Shown here in pieces: positions 35,669 through 43,923 of a DNA stretch of 64,000 bases. Below the pieces are notes generated by a model. The model was not told the origin of the DNA. It did no database searches and saw nothing but the letters and a program-made list of their open reading frames with translations. The stretch comes from Sinomicrobium oceani (GTDB lineage Bacteria > Bacteroidota > Bacteroidia > Flavobacteriales > Flavobacteriaceae), in assembly GCF_900119185.1 (NCBI RefSeq), contig NZ_FPJE01000008.1, forward strand, positions 62,001-126,000, read 5' to 3'. Both the position numbers and the translations under genes were made by a program. How positions within the stretch are numbered: position 1 is the stretch's first letter; each line of letters opens with the position of its first letter.

Positions 35669-36299
35669 CATTGCTATAGTTGATGATCATTTGCTTTTTG
35701 CGCAATCACTTACTTCCCTGATTGTTGCACTGGATAAATACGATGTGCTTTTTCACGCCTATAACGGGCAGGACTTCATAGTACAGATGCAACGTATTGC
35801 AAATGCTCCGGATCTCGTTTTACTGGATATCAATATGCCGGTCATGGACGGACTGGAAACGATGAGCTGGATCCGGGAACACGCTCCGGGTCTGAAAGTT
35901 CTTGCGCTTTCTATGGATGACAGGGAAGAAACCATTATCCGAATGCTCCGATTGGGGGCCAGGGGATACCTGTTAAAGGATATTCATCCCGATGGTTTCG
36001 AAAAGGCTTTGGACGATACCCTTTCCAAAGGGTTTTACTTTTCGGATCGGATCACCAATACCATCCTCGAGTCCATAGATAAAAAAGAAATATCCGCAGG
36101 AATGTGCCTCAAAGAAAGAGAAGTGGAATTCCTGAAACTGGCCTGTACCGAAAGGACATACAAAGAAATCGCAGAAGATATGTTCCTGTCGCCGAAAACC
36201 ATTGATGGTTACCGGGAGGTCCTTTTTGAAAAACTGGACGTCAAAAGCCGTATAGGACTGGTACTCTATGCAATAAAAAATAAACTGATAGAGATCTGA
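35655..36299 (+). CDS. DNA-binding response regulator, LuxR/NarL type
   Basis: 214 residues. The receiver domain (1-125) has the acidic pair DD at 10-11, the phospho-acceptor Asp58 in VLLDINMPVMDG and the Lys of LLKDIHPDG. The C-terminal LuxR helix-turn-helix (about 150-210) reads LKEREVEFLKLACTERTYKEIAEDMFLSPKTIDGYRE. It ends a coupled three-gene signalling unit. Targets unknown. Stop codon 3 bp from the convergent smpB. Confidence 0.94.
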   Translation: MKRSSIAIVDDHLLFAQSLTSLIVALDKYDVLFHAYNGQDFIVQMQRIANAPDLVLLDINMPVMDGLETMSWIREHAPGLKVLALSMDDREETIIRMLRLGARGYLLKDIHPDGFEKALDDTLSKGFYFSDRITNTILESIDKKEISAGMCLKEREVEFLKLACTERTYKEIAEDMFLSPKTIDGYREVLFEKLDVKSRIGLVLYAIKNKLIEI

Positions 36300-36302
36300 T
36301 TC

Positions 36303-36761
36303 TTATTTGTAAGCTTTCTTGATCCGGTCCAGGTTTCGTTTGTTATCCCGGTCCTTGATCGTTTCCCGTTTGTCATACATCTTTTTACCCTTGGCCAGGG
36401 CAATTTCCATTTTGGCCAGTCCCCGGTCATTGATAAACAGACGCAACGGAACGATGGTAAGCCCTACGTTTTTCACCTCCTTGTTCAGTTTGCGAAGCTC
36501 GTTTTTGTTCAGCAGAAGCTTACGTTCGCTACGGGGTTTATGGTTGTAATGCGTACCGTGCGCATATTCTTCGATATACATATTGATAACGAATAATTCT
36601 CCCCGTTCGTTAAATTCGCAAAAACTCTCGGCAATAGAAGCTTTGCTCAGACGGATAGACTTTATCTCCGTTCCCGTAAGTACGATTCCCGCTACGTATT
36701 TGTCGAGCAGTTCAAATTCGAAACGCGCACGTTTATTCTGTATGTTGATCTTTTTTTGCAT
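36303..36761 (-). CDS. smpB: SsrA-binding protein SmpB
   Basis: 152 residues from ATG 36761 ([18 protein letters not shown]), the normal SmpB length; the frame is open to 37016 but the extra part lies in the deoD gene and is not protein-like. SmpB binds tmRNA and brings it to stalled ribosomes. The conserved [38 protein letters not shown] and the basic tail [19 protein letters not shown] are present. It follows deoD by 53 bp on the same strand. The tmRNA gene ssrA is not in the window. Confidence 0.96.
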   Translation of the reverse strand: MQKKINIQNKRARFEFELLDKYVAGIVLTGTEIKSIRLSKASIAESFCEFNERGELFVINMYIEEYAHGTHYNHKPRSERKLLLNKNELRKLNKEVKNVGLTIVPLRLFINDRGLAKMEIALAKGKKMYDKRETIKDRDNKRNLDRIKKAYK

Positions 36762-36814
36762 AAGGATTGCAAAAGTACTAACTATTTTATAATTCAACGG
36801 GGTGAAGGCACCCT

Positions 36815-37522
36815 TTACCGGTTTATCGCGGTTTCCAGGGCCAGGTTCACCATGTTTTTTAATGATTTTTCCCGGGCGACAGCATCTATACTTTCCCCCG
36901 TAACCACATGATCGGTAATGGTAAGTATAGCCAGTGCACGTACCCCGAAACGCGCTGCAATGGTATATAGCGCAGCAGCTTCCATTTCTACACAAAGCAC
37001 ACCGTATTCCGCCCACCTTTTATAATAGTCCGGATCCGCGTCATAAAATATATCACTGGTCAGAACGTTCCCTGCTTTCAGCGGAATATCCAGCAATCCG
37101 GCTTTACTTACGGCCCGGGTAAAAAGTTCGAAATCAGCTACAGGAGCAAAGCTGTCCTGGTTAAAATGTATCCGGTTTATATTGCTGTTGGTGGATGCTG
37201 CCATGGCCAGTACGATATCCCGGACTTTAATGTCCTTTTGGTACGCTCCTGCGCTGCCCACACGGATCAGTTGTTTTACACCGTAATCGTTGATCAGTTC
37301 ATGGGCGTAAATGCTTATGGAAGGTACTCCCATTCCCGTACCCTGTACGGAGATCGGTGTTCCTTTGTACGTACCGGTAAAACCGTACATGCCGCGAACA
37401 TTATTGTATTGCACGGCATTGTCCAGAAAATTTTCGGCAATCCAGCGTGCTCTCAACGGATCGCCCGGAAGCAGTACCGTTTCGGCAATATCGCCTTGCT
37501 GTGCTTGTATGTGTACACTCAT
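36815..37522 (-). CDS. deoD: purine-nucleoside phosphorylase, DeoD type
   Basis: 235 residues of the hexameric NP-I family. It splits purine (deoxy)nucleosides with phosphate. ILPGDP-like [43 protein letters not shown] and [12 protein letters not shown] (purine and ribose site), plus [10 protein letters not shown] with the catalytic Asp, fit DeoD. It starts 1 bp after the deoC stop and forms a deoxynucleoside salvage pair with deoC. Confidence 0.95.
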   Translation of the reverse strand: MSVHIQAQQGDIAETVLLPGDPLRARWIAENFLDNAVQYNNVRGMYGFTGTYKGTPISVQGTGMGVPSISIYAHELINDYGVKQLIRVGSAGAYQKDIKVRDIVLAMAASTNSNINRIHFNQDSFAPVADFELFTRAVSKAGLLDIPLKAGNVLTSDIFYDADPDYYKRWAEYGVLCVEMEAAALYTIAARFGVRALAILTITDHVVTGESIDAVAREKSLKNMVNLALETAINR

Positions 37523-37523
37523 A

Positions 37524-38189
37524 TCAGTAAGATTCGTTGGACGTATAACCTTCTACAATGGCGATACCACTGGAGGTTCCTATACGGGTTACGCCCAAAT
37601 CTATATATTTTTTTGCAACTTCAAAACTTTTTATACCTCCGGAGGCCTTGAGACGCGCCCTTCCGTTTACGGCACGGGACATCAGTTCGATATCGTGAAA
37701 CGTAGCCCCGCCGTTGCCGAAGCCCGTAGAAGTTTTTACATAATCAGCCCCCGCGTCTGCAGCCAGGGTACTGGCCAGTATTTTCTCGTCGTCATGGAGA
37801 TAGCAGGTTTCAATAATCACTTTGAGAACCCGGGTACCTATGGCCTTTTTTATGGCATGGATATCCTGAAGAACCTTTCCGGTATCACCGGATTTCAGCC
37901 ATCCGAGATTGATCACCATATCAATTTCGTCGGCGCCATCGACAACAGCATGTTCGGCTTCGTAGCATTTGGCTTTACTGCTCATGGCTCCCAACGGAAA
38001 CCCTACCACCGAACATACCCGGATATCCGGGGCTTCCATAAGCAATTCTTTGGCACGAAGAACGTGACAACTATTTAGACAAACGGAGAAAAACCGGTAT
38101 TCCAGCGCCTCCTTACAAAGTTTCTCTATATCCCTGTATGTCGCCGTAGGCCTGAGCAGGGTATGATCTATATACTGATTTATGAGCAT
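37524..38189 (-). CDS. deoC: deoxyribose-phosphate aldolase
   Basis: 221 residues. A class I aldolase barrel that cleaves 2-deoxyribose-5-phosphate to glyceraldehyde-3-phosphate and acetaldehyde. YIDHTLLRPTAT at the N-terminus, VCSVVGFPLGAM, EIDMVINLGWLKSGD, VLKVIIETCYL (Schiff-base Lys) and DYVKTSTGFGNGGAT (second Lys) are seen. It starts 29 bp after the thioesterase stop, so the thioesterase, deoC, deoD and perhaps smpB may share one transcript. Confidence 0.96.
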   Translation of the reverse strand: MLINQYIDHTLLRPTATYRDIEKLCKEALEYRFFSVCLNSCHVLRAKELLMEAPDIRVCSVVGFPLGAMSSKAKCYEAEHAVVDGADEIDMVINLGWLKSGDTGKVLQDIHAIKKAIGTRVLKVIIETCYLHDDEKILASTLAADAGADYVKTSTGFGNGGATFHDIELMSRAVNGRARLKASGGIKSFEVAKKYIDLGVTRIGTSSGIAIVEGYTSNESY

Positions 38190-38218
38190 ATATACAGTTT
38201 AGGATCTCGTTGACATGA

Positions 38219-38722
38219 TTACGGAGTTCCGTAGCCCTTTACGCTGCGCGGGCGTAACTCGGAATGCCGTTCTTCAAAGGTAGTGTTTTTTAATGGTAGA
38301 ACGATCGCTCTGAAAAGTTCGAGGAATGTTTCTCCGTGTTTTTCCGCATGGCCTGTACGAAGGTTGTAATGAACAAAACTCAGCCATGCAAAGGCCTTCA
38401 AATGCGTCTTGTCACTGTTCCACATCCGCACTTCCACTAACAGCTGCCTGTCCGAATAGTGGAGGAGCTGTGTTTCTATAACCACTTCTTCCATGGTCAT
38501 AGCCGGGCGGAGGTAGGCCACCTGACTGCTGCTTACCACCCAGCTGAGTCCCTGCTCGCGGATTATACGGAATATGTCAAACCCGTAGTACTCCAGCAGG
38601 TGATCTTCCCGGGCGTTGATAAAGTAATCCATATACCTCGCATTATTGAGGTGATTAAAAGGGTCACAGTCCTGAAACCTTATTTTGGTCCTGCTTTCTA
38701 AAATACGTGGTTTTGTTTCCAT
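38219..38722 (-). CDS. acyl-CoA thioesterase, hot-dog fold
   Basis: 167 residues of the 4-hydroxybenzoyl-CoA thioesterase/YbgC class: TKIRFQDCDPFNHLNNARYMDYFINAREDHL has the conserved Asp in the D-x-D-x-x-N-H-x-N-N element, followed by WVVSSSQVAYLRPAMTMEEVVIETQL. It hydrolyses an acyl-CoA of unknown chain. A palindromic operator lies 14-29 bp upstream of the start and a TetR gene follows upstream, so substrate-inducible control is likely. Confidence 0.85.
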   Translation of the reverse strand: METKPRILESRTKIRFQDCDPFNHLNNARYMDYFINAREDHLLEYYGFDIFRIIREQGLSWVVSSSQVAYLRPAMTMEEVVIETQLLHYSDRQLLVEVRMWNSDKTHLKAFAWLSFVHYNLRTGHAEKHGETFLELFRAIVLPLKNTTFEERHSELRPRSVKGYGTP

Positions 38723-38735
38723 AATTATTATTTTT

Positions 38736-38751
38736 TATACCAAACGGTATA
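38736..38751 (-). promoter_or_regulatory. TetR-type operator over the thioesterase promoter
   Basis: TATACC-AAAC-GGTATA is a perfect 6-bp inverted repeat with a 4-bp spacer. On the minus strand it includes TACCGTTTG, a -7-like element with one extra base, so a bound repressor would cover the promoter. The adjacent tetR product is the obvious candidate. Confidence 0.65.
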
Positions 38752-38759
38752 TTATAAAA

Positions 38760-38793
38760 TAAAAATAAAGAGCTGCCTGTATGGTTACGCAGC
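38760..38793 (-). terminator. terminator of the tetR gene
   Basis: On the minus strand, stem GCTGC / GCAGC begins at the last codons of tetR and is followed by TCTTTATTTTTATTTT. This would make tetR and the thioesterase separate transcripts. Confidence 0.55.
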
Positions 38794-39381
38794 CCACTTG
38801 GTTTGTATAATATGTTTAAGGATCTCCATCGTATCCCGGATATACATATTGTCGTCCATAGTCAGGCTCATAAAAATGGCACCCTCTATCATACTGAACA
38901 TCTGGCGTGCGCTTTTCGCGGAGTCCAGGCTCTTTCTGAGTTCACCGTTGTTTTTACCTTCATCGAGAATATCGATAAGGCTTTTTTCTATTTTGGTGAT
39001 GATCCCGCGTACCCGCAACAGCAATTTTTCATTCTGGTGGTTGGCATCCACACCGATGCTCAGTATCGGACAGCCTCCCATATTCTTTGAAAAATCGGAA
39101 TACCTGCTGTAAAAGTCCACGATAAGCAAAAGCTTCTGCAACGGAGTATCCCCCTGGTCCTGATGATCTTTGATCTGCCGTAATACGTGTTTTACATTAA
39201 ATCGAAATGCTTCTATGGCTAATTCTTCCTTGTTTTTGAAATTACCGTAAATAGCACCCTTGGTAAGTCCTGTTGCCCCGGTGATGGTAGTCATACTCGT
39301 AGCGGCATAGCCGTTCCGGTTAAAAATAGGTGCAGTCGTAGCAATGATAAATCTTGAAGTTCTTTCCGATTTCGTCAACAT
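38785..39381 (-). CDS. TetR/AcrR-family transcriptional regulator
   Basis: 198 residues. The N-terminal helix-turn-helix (about 10-55) includes ATTAPIFNRNGYAATSMTTITGATGLTKGAIYGNFKNKEELAIEAF, a standard TetR DNA-binding domain. The helical C-terminal domain binds an unknown ligand. It probably controls the downstream thioesterase through the palindrome at 38736-38751. A -7 box (TATATTTG, 39403-39410 on the minus strand) lies 22 bp before its ATG. Confidence 0.92.
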   Translation of the reverse strand: MLTKSERTSRFIIATTAPIFNRNGYAATSMTTITGATGLTKGAIYGNFKNKEELAIEAFRFNVKHVLRQIKDHQDQGDTPLQKLLLIVDFYSRYSDFSKNMGGCPILSIGVDANHQNEKLLLRVRGIITKIEKSLIDILDEGKNNGELRKSLDSAKSARQMFSMIEGAIFMSLTMDDNMYIRDTMEILKHIIQTKWAA

Positions 39382-39402
39382 AATAAGAGCAGATGGTTAC
39401 AG

Positions 39403-39410
39403 CAAATATA
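39403..39410 (-). promoter_or_regulatory. -7 box of the tetR gene
   Basis: TATATTTG on the minus strand, 22 bp before the ATG. No good -33 element is visible. Confidence 0.5.
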
Positions 39411-39477
39411 AGAAAATATGTCTTTGGATATTCGGAGTATTCCCAATTTGGTAACACAGGAGAGAAATACACATCCA

Positions 39478-39505
39478 TTGGTTCCCGCTTTTTTACGTAA
39501 ATTTG
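39478..39505 (+). promoter_or_regulatory. promoter of the Sua5-type gene
   Basis: TTG at 39478-39480 and TAAATTTG at 39498-39505, 20 bp start to start. Predicted leader about 37 nt. Confidence 0.6.
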
Positions 39506-39548
39506 TAAAGCATTTTTATATGCTGTTCATCTTCAAAAACCGACAATC

Positions 39549-40172
39549 ATGGCCGAGCTTATACGAATTTATGAAGAAAATCCCAATGCCAGGGAAATAC
39601 AGAAAGTAGTGAAGGTACTCAGGCAAGGGGGGCTGATTATTTATCCTACCGATACTGTTTACGGCCTTGGCTGTGATATAACAAACTCCAAAGCCCTGGA
39701 ACGCATTGCGCGGATTAAAGGTGTTAAACTGGAAAAAGCTAACTTTTCTTTTATATGTGCGGATCTCAGCAATTTGTCGGACTACGTAAAACAGATTGAT
39801 AACAGCACCTTTAAACTACTGAAAAGAGCCTTACCCGGACCTTTTACCTTTATTCTTTCGGGTAACAACAGTCTTCCCAAGGATTTTAAGAAAAAGAAAA
39901 CCGTGGGTATCCGGGTACCGGGAAATAATATTGCCCAGGCCCTGGTCCGGGAGCTTGGCAACCCTATCGTATCGACATCCATACACGATGAAGACGAATT
40001 ACTGGAATACACCACAGACCCCGAACTCATTTATGAAAAATGGGAAAACCTCGTGGATATTGTCATTGATGGCGGTTACGGGGACAACATAGCTTCTACG
40101 GTCGTCGACCTTACCGGTCCGGAACCCGAAGTCGTACGACAGGGAAAAGGGCAGCTGGACGAAATACTGTAA
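39549..40172 (+). CDS. L-threonylcarbamoyladenylate synthase (Sua5/YciO/YrdC/YwlC family)
   Basis: 207 residues. YrdC-like fold: GGLIIYPTDTVYGLGCDITNSKALERIARIKG is the canonical opening. Then KRALPGPFTFILSGN, VGIRVPGNNIAQALVRELGNPIVSTSIH and TVVDLTG...VVRQGKG follow. It makes the threonylcarbamoyl-AMP used for t6A37 of tRNA. The length is that of the short YrdC/YciO form without the Sua5 C-terminal domain, so a YciO-type paralogue is possible. Single gene with its own promoter; the convergent nucleoside phosphorylase stops 12 bp away. Confidence 0.9.
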   Translation: MAELIRIYEENPNAREIQKVVKVLRQGGLIIYPTDTVYGLGCDITNSKALERIARIKGVKLEKANFSFICADLSNLSDYVKQIDNSTFKLLKRALPGPFTFILSGNNSLPKDFKKKKTVGIRVPGNNIAQALVRELGNPIVSTSIHDEDELLEYTTDPELIYEKWENLVDIVIDGGYGDNIASTVVDLTGPEPEVVRQGKGQLDEIL

Positions 40173-40184
40173 AAAAAACGGCAC

Positions 40185-41063
40185 TCAGAGTTTCGTTATG
40201 CGTTCGAGCGTGTACCTGATGAGGTCTTCCACAAGTTTTTTGGGATCTTTAGCAAAAGTACCGTTGGCCCTGTTGGCTATTATGGCATTGAGCGATACGG
40301 CCTGGTGCCCGAGCAGCCCGCAAAGGCCATATATAGCAGAAGTCTCCATTTCCAGGTTGGTCACCTTCAGGCCGAGGTGACTGAAACTGTCTATCTTCAT
40401 ATTCAGCTTAGGATCCTGTAGTGACAGCCGCAATACCCTGCCCTGAGGCCCATAGAACCCACCGGCTGTGGCCGTAAAACCTCTGTGCATATCATTTCCG
40501 CCGAAGTGTTCCAGCAATTTTTTATCTGCTGCGATAACCAGAGGCTGCGATTTGTAAATACTCCATCCCGTATGCTCTATAAAGGCTTCCTGGATTTCCG
40601 GATGGACTATACTATCGATACGGTAAGCATGCAGCATGCCGTTGAGATCCAGCCCATACGCACTGGCCAGGAATGATCCTACGGGAATACCGGTCTGGAG
40701 AGAACCCGAGGTGCCCACCCGGATGATCCGGAGCGATCGAAGATTTTCCTTTATCATACGTGTTTCCAGGTCTATATTAACAAGGGCATCGAGCTCGTTG
40801 AGTACAATATCTATATTATCCGGCCCTATCCCGGTAGACATAACCGTGAGTCGTTTTCCGCGATATGTACCGGTCTGGGTCTTGAACTCTCTTTTCTGAG
40901 TCGTAAACTCTACGGTATCAAAATGCCTTGTTATTTTTTCCACCCGGTCCTGGTCACCTACGAATATAACGGTATCCGCGATATGTTCGGGTTTGAGGTT
41001 CAGGTGATATACACTACCATCCGGGTTGAGTATAAGTTCGGATTCTGCTATGCGCTTGCTCAT
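40185..41063 (-). CDS. nucleoside phosphorylase, uridine-phosphorylase-like
   Basis: 292 residues of the NP-I family. DTVIFVGDQDRVEKI replaces the usual VxxPGDPxR start, followed by RLTVMSTGIGPDNIDIVLNELDAL, IIRVGTSGSLQ and NLEMETSAIYGLCGLLGHQAVSLNAIIANR. The 30-residue extension and the M-E-T-S pattern suit the uridine phosphorylase side of the family more than DeoD. It may act on uridine or on another nucleoside. It ends 12 bp from the convergent Sua5-type gene. Confidence 0.88.
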   Translation of the reverse strand: MSKRIAESELILNPDGSVYHLNLKPEHIADTVIFVGDQDRVEKITRHFDTVEFTTQKREFKTQTGTYRGKRLTVMSTGIGPDNIDIVLNELDALVNIDLETRMIKENLRSLRIIRVGTSGSLQTGIPVGSFLASAYGLDLNGMLHAYRIDSIVHPEIQEAFIEHTGWSIYKSQPLVIAADKKLLEHFGGNDMHRGFTATAGGFYGPQGRVLRLSLQDPKLNMKIDSFSHLGLKVTNLEMETSAIYGLCGLLGHQAVSLNAIIANRANGTFAKDPKKLVEDLIRYTLERITKL

Positions 41064-41196
41064 GGTATAAAGATAGAAAACAAAAAGAAGGACGACAAGG
41101 CCCTTCTCTCTGTTTTAGCACACTACATGATATTTGTAGTGTTTTCTTTACCGCTTCCGTGCGCATGTCACGAAACGCTATCTGCTTTATGGGAAG

Positions 41197-42123
41197 TTAC
41201 AGCTTCAAAAGCTTTCCGCTATCCTCGTGATATAGAAAACTGTATTTGCGTGTTCCCCCGAGGAAAATATCATCCTGTTTTATAAAAGGGTAGTAGTTTT
41301 TTACCTTATCAAGGACTTCTTTTCCGGTTGCACTTAGTTTTACCGGATGAAACGAATGGAAAAGGGGTTTCATTGTATCAATGAGCCTGTAATACTGAAG
41401 ATCGCCGAAACCGTAATCGCTTTCTTTTTTGATAAGGGCTTCCACCAGCTTTTCCTTGGAATTGATTCTTTTGCTGTTAGCCAGGGCAAGGACTTCGTTT
41501 TCGAGTTGGTTCAATCCGTTCTTCACGGTAGGAAAGCGGTGGAGGTGAAGGGCTATGGCGTCGGTGAGGTAAGGAAACTGGGAAGCGTTGAATTTAGAAA
41601 AAGTCTCGAGGCGCAGGGGGGTGTCACTACAGTACAACTGCCAGATGTAATCTGCATATTCTATATCGTCCTGTTTGAGGTTTACCCGGGACCCGTATAG
41701 TTTCAGGATTTGTTCTTCACTTAAGCGGGTGAGTATAAAAGGCTTGTCCTTTTTCTGTTTTTTACATACCAGGGAAACCTGTGCTTCCTTACGGTGCTTT
41801 TTAAGCCAGCTGATCACCGCGATCATATTGATCTGGCAGAACAGGTCCTCGTCGAACCAGAGCACGATCTCTTCCTGTGTTTTCTGGTTACAAAGGCGCC
41901 TGTATTCTTTGAGTGTTGCCTCTATAAAGTTGGTCTTACTGACCTTGTAATTCTTATTCAGAAATTCAAAGCGGGTTTTCCAGAAAGACTCACTTCCCAC
42001 TTCGGTGGTCGTCTTTCCTTCGCAGAGCATTTCCCGCCAGGTAATAATCTCTCCTTCCAGCTTTAAGTTCTTAAGTACCGAAGTAAAGCCATCCCCGTTG
42101 GTAATGTGTAAGGTTGTAGTCAT
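41197..42123 (-). CDS. DUF1835-domain protein
   Basis: 308 residues. The start, LHITNGDGFTSVLKNLKLEGEIITWREMLCEG, is the DUF1835 signature, followed by IVLWFDEDLFCQINMIAVISWL and a C-terminal region (about 180-305) with DAIALHLHRFPTVKNGLNQLENEVL. No signal peptide. Proteins of this type are widespread in Bacteroidota and Firmicutes and their function is not known. It stands alone between two unrelated genes. Confidence 0.85.
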   Translation of the reverse strand: MTTTLHITNGDGFTSVLKNLKLEGEIITWREMLCEGKTTTEVGSESFWKTRFEFLNKNYKVSKTNFIEATLKEYRRLCNQKTQEEIVLWFDEDLFCQINMIAVISWLKKHRKEAQVSLVCKKQKKDKPFILTRLSEEQILKLYGSRVNLKQDDIEYADYIWQLYCSDTPLRLETFSKFNASQFPYLTDAIALHLHRFPTVKNGLNQLENEVLALANSKRINSKEKLVEALIKKESDYGFGDLQYYRLIDTMKPLFHSFHPVKLSATGKEVLDKVKNYYPFIKQDDIFLGGTRKYSFLYHEDSGKLLKL

Positions 42124-42269
42124 TTTAAGGTTTGTTTTTGTTTGCCAAAAATATTTTCAATAAGCTGTCTAAAACCACTTTTGTATTCTTGAGAATAACG
42201 ACTGCCTTTCGCTATTTTTTAACCTTTGATATGATGTATAACAACATGCCATAACGCAGCAGGACCGTA

Positions 42270-42617
42270 TTATCCTCCGACACGTTTTACGTTGTATCCT
42301 TCTTCCTGTAAGAGTTTCATGATCTTATCCCTGTAATTGCCCTGTATGATGATCTCCCCGTCTTTGACAGAACCGCCCACGCCGCATTTTGTTTTCAGAA
42401 ATTTACCGAGTTCCCTCAGGTCTTCTTCCGGCCCTTCAAACCCTTTGATAACCGTTACGGTTTTTCCGCCCCGGCCTTTATTGCTGAAATGAGCTTCAAG
42501 GTATTGCTCACCTGGCGAAAGCTGTGGTGTTTCCTCCGTTTCGAATGTTGGTTCTTTCCCGGTTGAAAAGACAAAACTTCCAAGATCTTCAAGGCTGCTT
42601 AATTTATTGTTGCCCAT
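42270..42617 (-). CDS. yciH: translation initiation factor SUI1/YciH family
   Basis: 115 residues. The C-terminal SUI1 domain (about 45-115) has [39 protein letters not shown] and the VKRVGG end. The family is related to eIF1 and may influence start-codon choice. The N-terminal 45 residues are less conserved and polar. Single gene. Confidence 0.92.
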   Translation of the reverse strand: MGNNKLSSLEDLGSFVFSTGKEPTFETEETPQLSPGEQYLEAHFSNKGRGGKTVTVIKGFEGPEEDLRELGKFLKTKCGVGGSVKDGEIIIQGNYRDKIMKLLQEEGYNVKRVGG

Positions 42618-42791
42618 TTTTCTCCCTTTTTTTTGACAACTCTATTTTAATGTAAACGTATAAAAATAAATTTACGTATATACTTTAACATTAATTATTT
42701 AGACTGCGACAAAACCAAGGTTTCTTTTCCCTTTTTCAGGTACTTTAAGCTTACGGTTTTGTAGCAGGCTTACGCGGAGTTGCCGATGTTT

Positions 42792-43742
42792 TTATGCTTT
42801 TATAAGTCCCAGTTCTATGAGACGCTCATGAAGAAACTCACCTGCGGTAATGTCTTCGTATAGTTTCGGATGCTTCTCGTCGATACAGTTCTCCAGGCAG
42901 TCCAGGGGCATTTCGCTTACCGGGTGCATAAAGAACGGTATGGAATATCTGGACGTTCCCCAAAGTTCTCTCGGCGGGTTAACCACTTGATGTATGGTAG
43001 ATTTCAGACGGTTATTGGTATGCCGCGAAAGCATATCACCGACATTGATCATCAATTCGTCCGGTTGTGCTATGGCATCGATCCATTCTCCTTTATGATT
43101 TTGCACCTGTAGTCCTTTACCGTGTGCTCCCATCAACAGGGTAATAAGGTTGATATCCCCGTGCGCTGCCGCACGGATCGCATTTTCCGGTTCGCTCGTA
43201 ATAGGTGGATAGTGGATAGGCCTTAATATAGAATTTCCGTTTTTGATCCACTTGTCGAAATACTGCTCCTCCAGTTCCAGATGAAGGGCCAGTGCGCGTA
43301 GTACATAACGAGCGGTTTTTTCGAGCATCCTATACGTTTCCTTGCCCACTTCATTAAAACGGGGAAGCTCTTCCACCATAACATTCGGCGGATATTGAGC
43401 CTCTAATACCGGATTGTCCTCTACATACTGGCCAAAATGCCAGAATTCTTTGAGATCACCCTCTTTACGGCCTTTGGCGTGCTCTTTTCCGAACGAAGTA
43501 TATCCCCGTTGTCCGCCTATACCTTCGATCTCATACTTTTTCTTTACGGCTTCCGGAAGGGCAAAAAATTTCTTGATTTCCGCATAGAGGTCTTCTACCA
43601 GCTGCTCGGACAGGAAATGCCCTTTCAGGGCTACAAAGCCTATCTCCTCGTAGGCATCCCCGATTTCGCGTATAAATTTCTTCTTTTTACCGTGATCCTC
43701 CGAAAGAAATTCCCTGAGGTCCACACTGGGTATTGTATTCAT
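42792..43742 (-). CDS. 2-oxoglutarate/Fe(II) oxygenase, isopenicillin N synthase-like
   Basis: 316 residues. N-terminal DIOX_N (IPSVDLREFLSED...EEIGFVALKGHFLS) and C-terminal 2OG-FeII_Oxy domains. The iron ligands are His194 and Asp196 in AAAHGDINLITLL and His251 in STIHQVVNPP; the 2OG-binding R-x-S is Arg265-Tyr-Ser267. All catalytic residues are present. The substrate is not known; related enzymes hydroxylate or desaturate small molecules. A -7 box (43798-43805) lies 55 bp upstream, divergent from the E1 gene. Confidence 0.9.
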   Translation of the reverse strand: MNTIPSVDLREFLSEDHGKKKKFIREIGDAYEEIGFVALKGHFLSEQLVEDLYAEIKKFFALPEAVKKKYEIEGIGGQRGYTSFGKEHAKGRKEGDLKEFWHFGQYVEDNPVLEAQYPPNVMVEELPRFNEVGKETYRMLEKTARYVLRALALHLELEEQYFDKWIKNGNSILRPIHYPPITSEPENAIRAAAHGDINLITLLMGAHGKGLQVQNHKGEWIDAIAQPDELMINVGDMLSRHTNNRLKSTIHQVVNPPRELWGTSRYSIPFFMHPVSEMPLDCLENCIDEKHPKLYEDITAGEFLHERLIELGLIKA

Positions 43743-43797
43743 CTGTTCTCATGATTTGACCCCGTGAATGTTACGGAGTGTTTTTCGCTTTCTTAAA

Positions 43798-43805
43798 CAA
43801 AGTTA
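43798..43805 (-). promoter_or_regulatory. -7 box of the 2OG-oxygenase gene
   Basis: TAACTTTG on the minus strand, 56 bp before the ATG. No clear -33 element. Confidence 0.45.
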
Positions 43806-43889
43806 GACAATTAACCACCGAAATAAAAAAGATAGTTGTTAACAATGGTAAAAAATATCACAGGTGTCGTGCCTCCTGTTATTTTTCCC

Positions 43890-43897
43890 TACTTTTG
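43890..43897 (+). promoter_or_regulatory. -7 box of the 2-oxoacid dehydrogenase E1 gene
   Basis: TACTTTTG fits TAnnTTTG, so transcription should begin near 43904. This decides that translation cannot begin at the upstream ATG 43864 and supports 43924. Confidence 0.55.
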
Positions 43898-43923
43898 ATT
43901 GTACGAATAAAAGTTTTTCGCTT

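Noticed and set aside
36303-37016. Extended frame for smpB starting at 37016
   Set aside because: The additional 85 residues are Cys/Gly-rich, overlap deoD and do not belong to SmpB.
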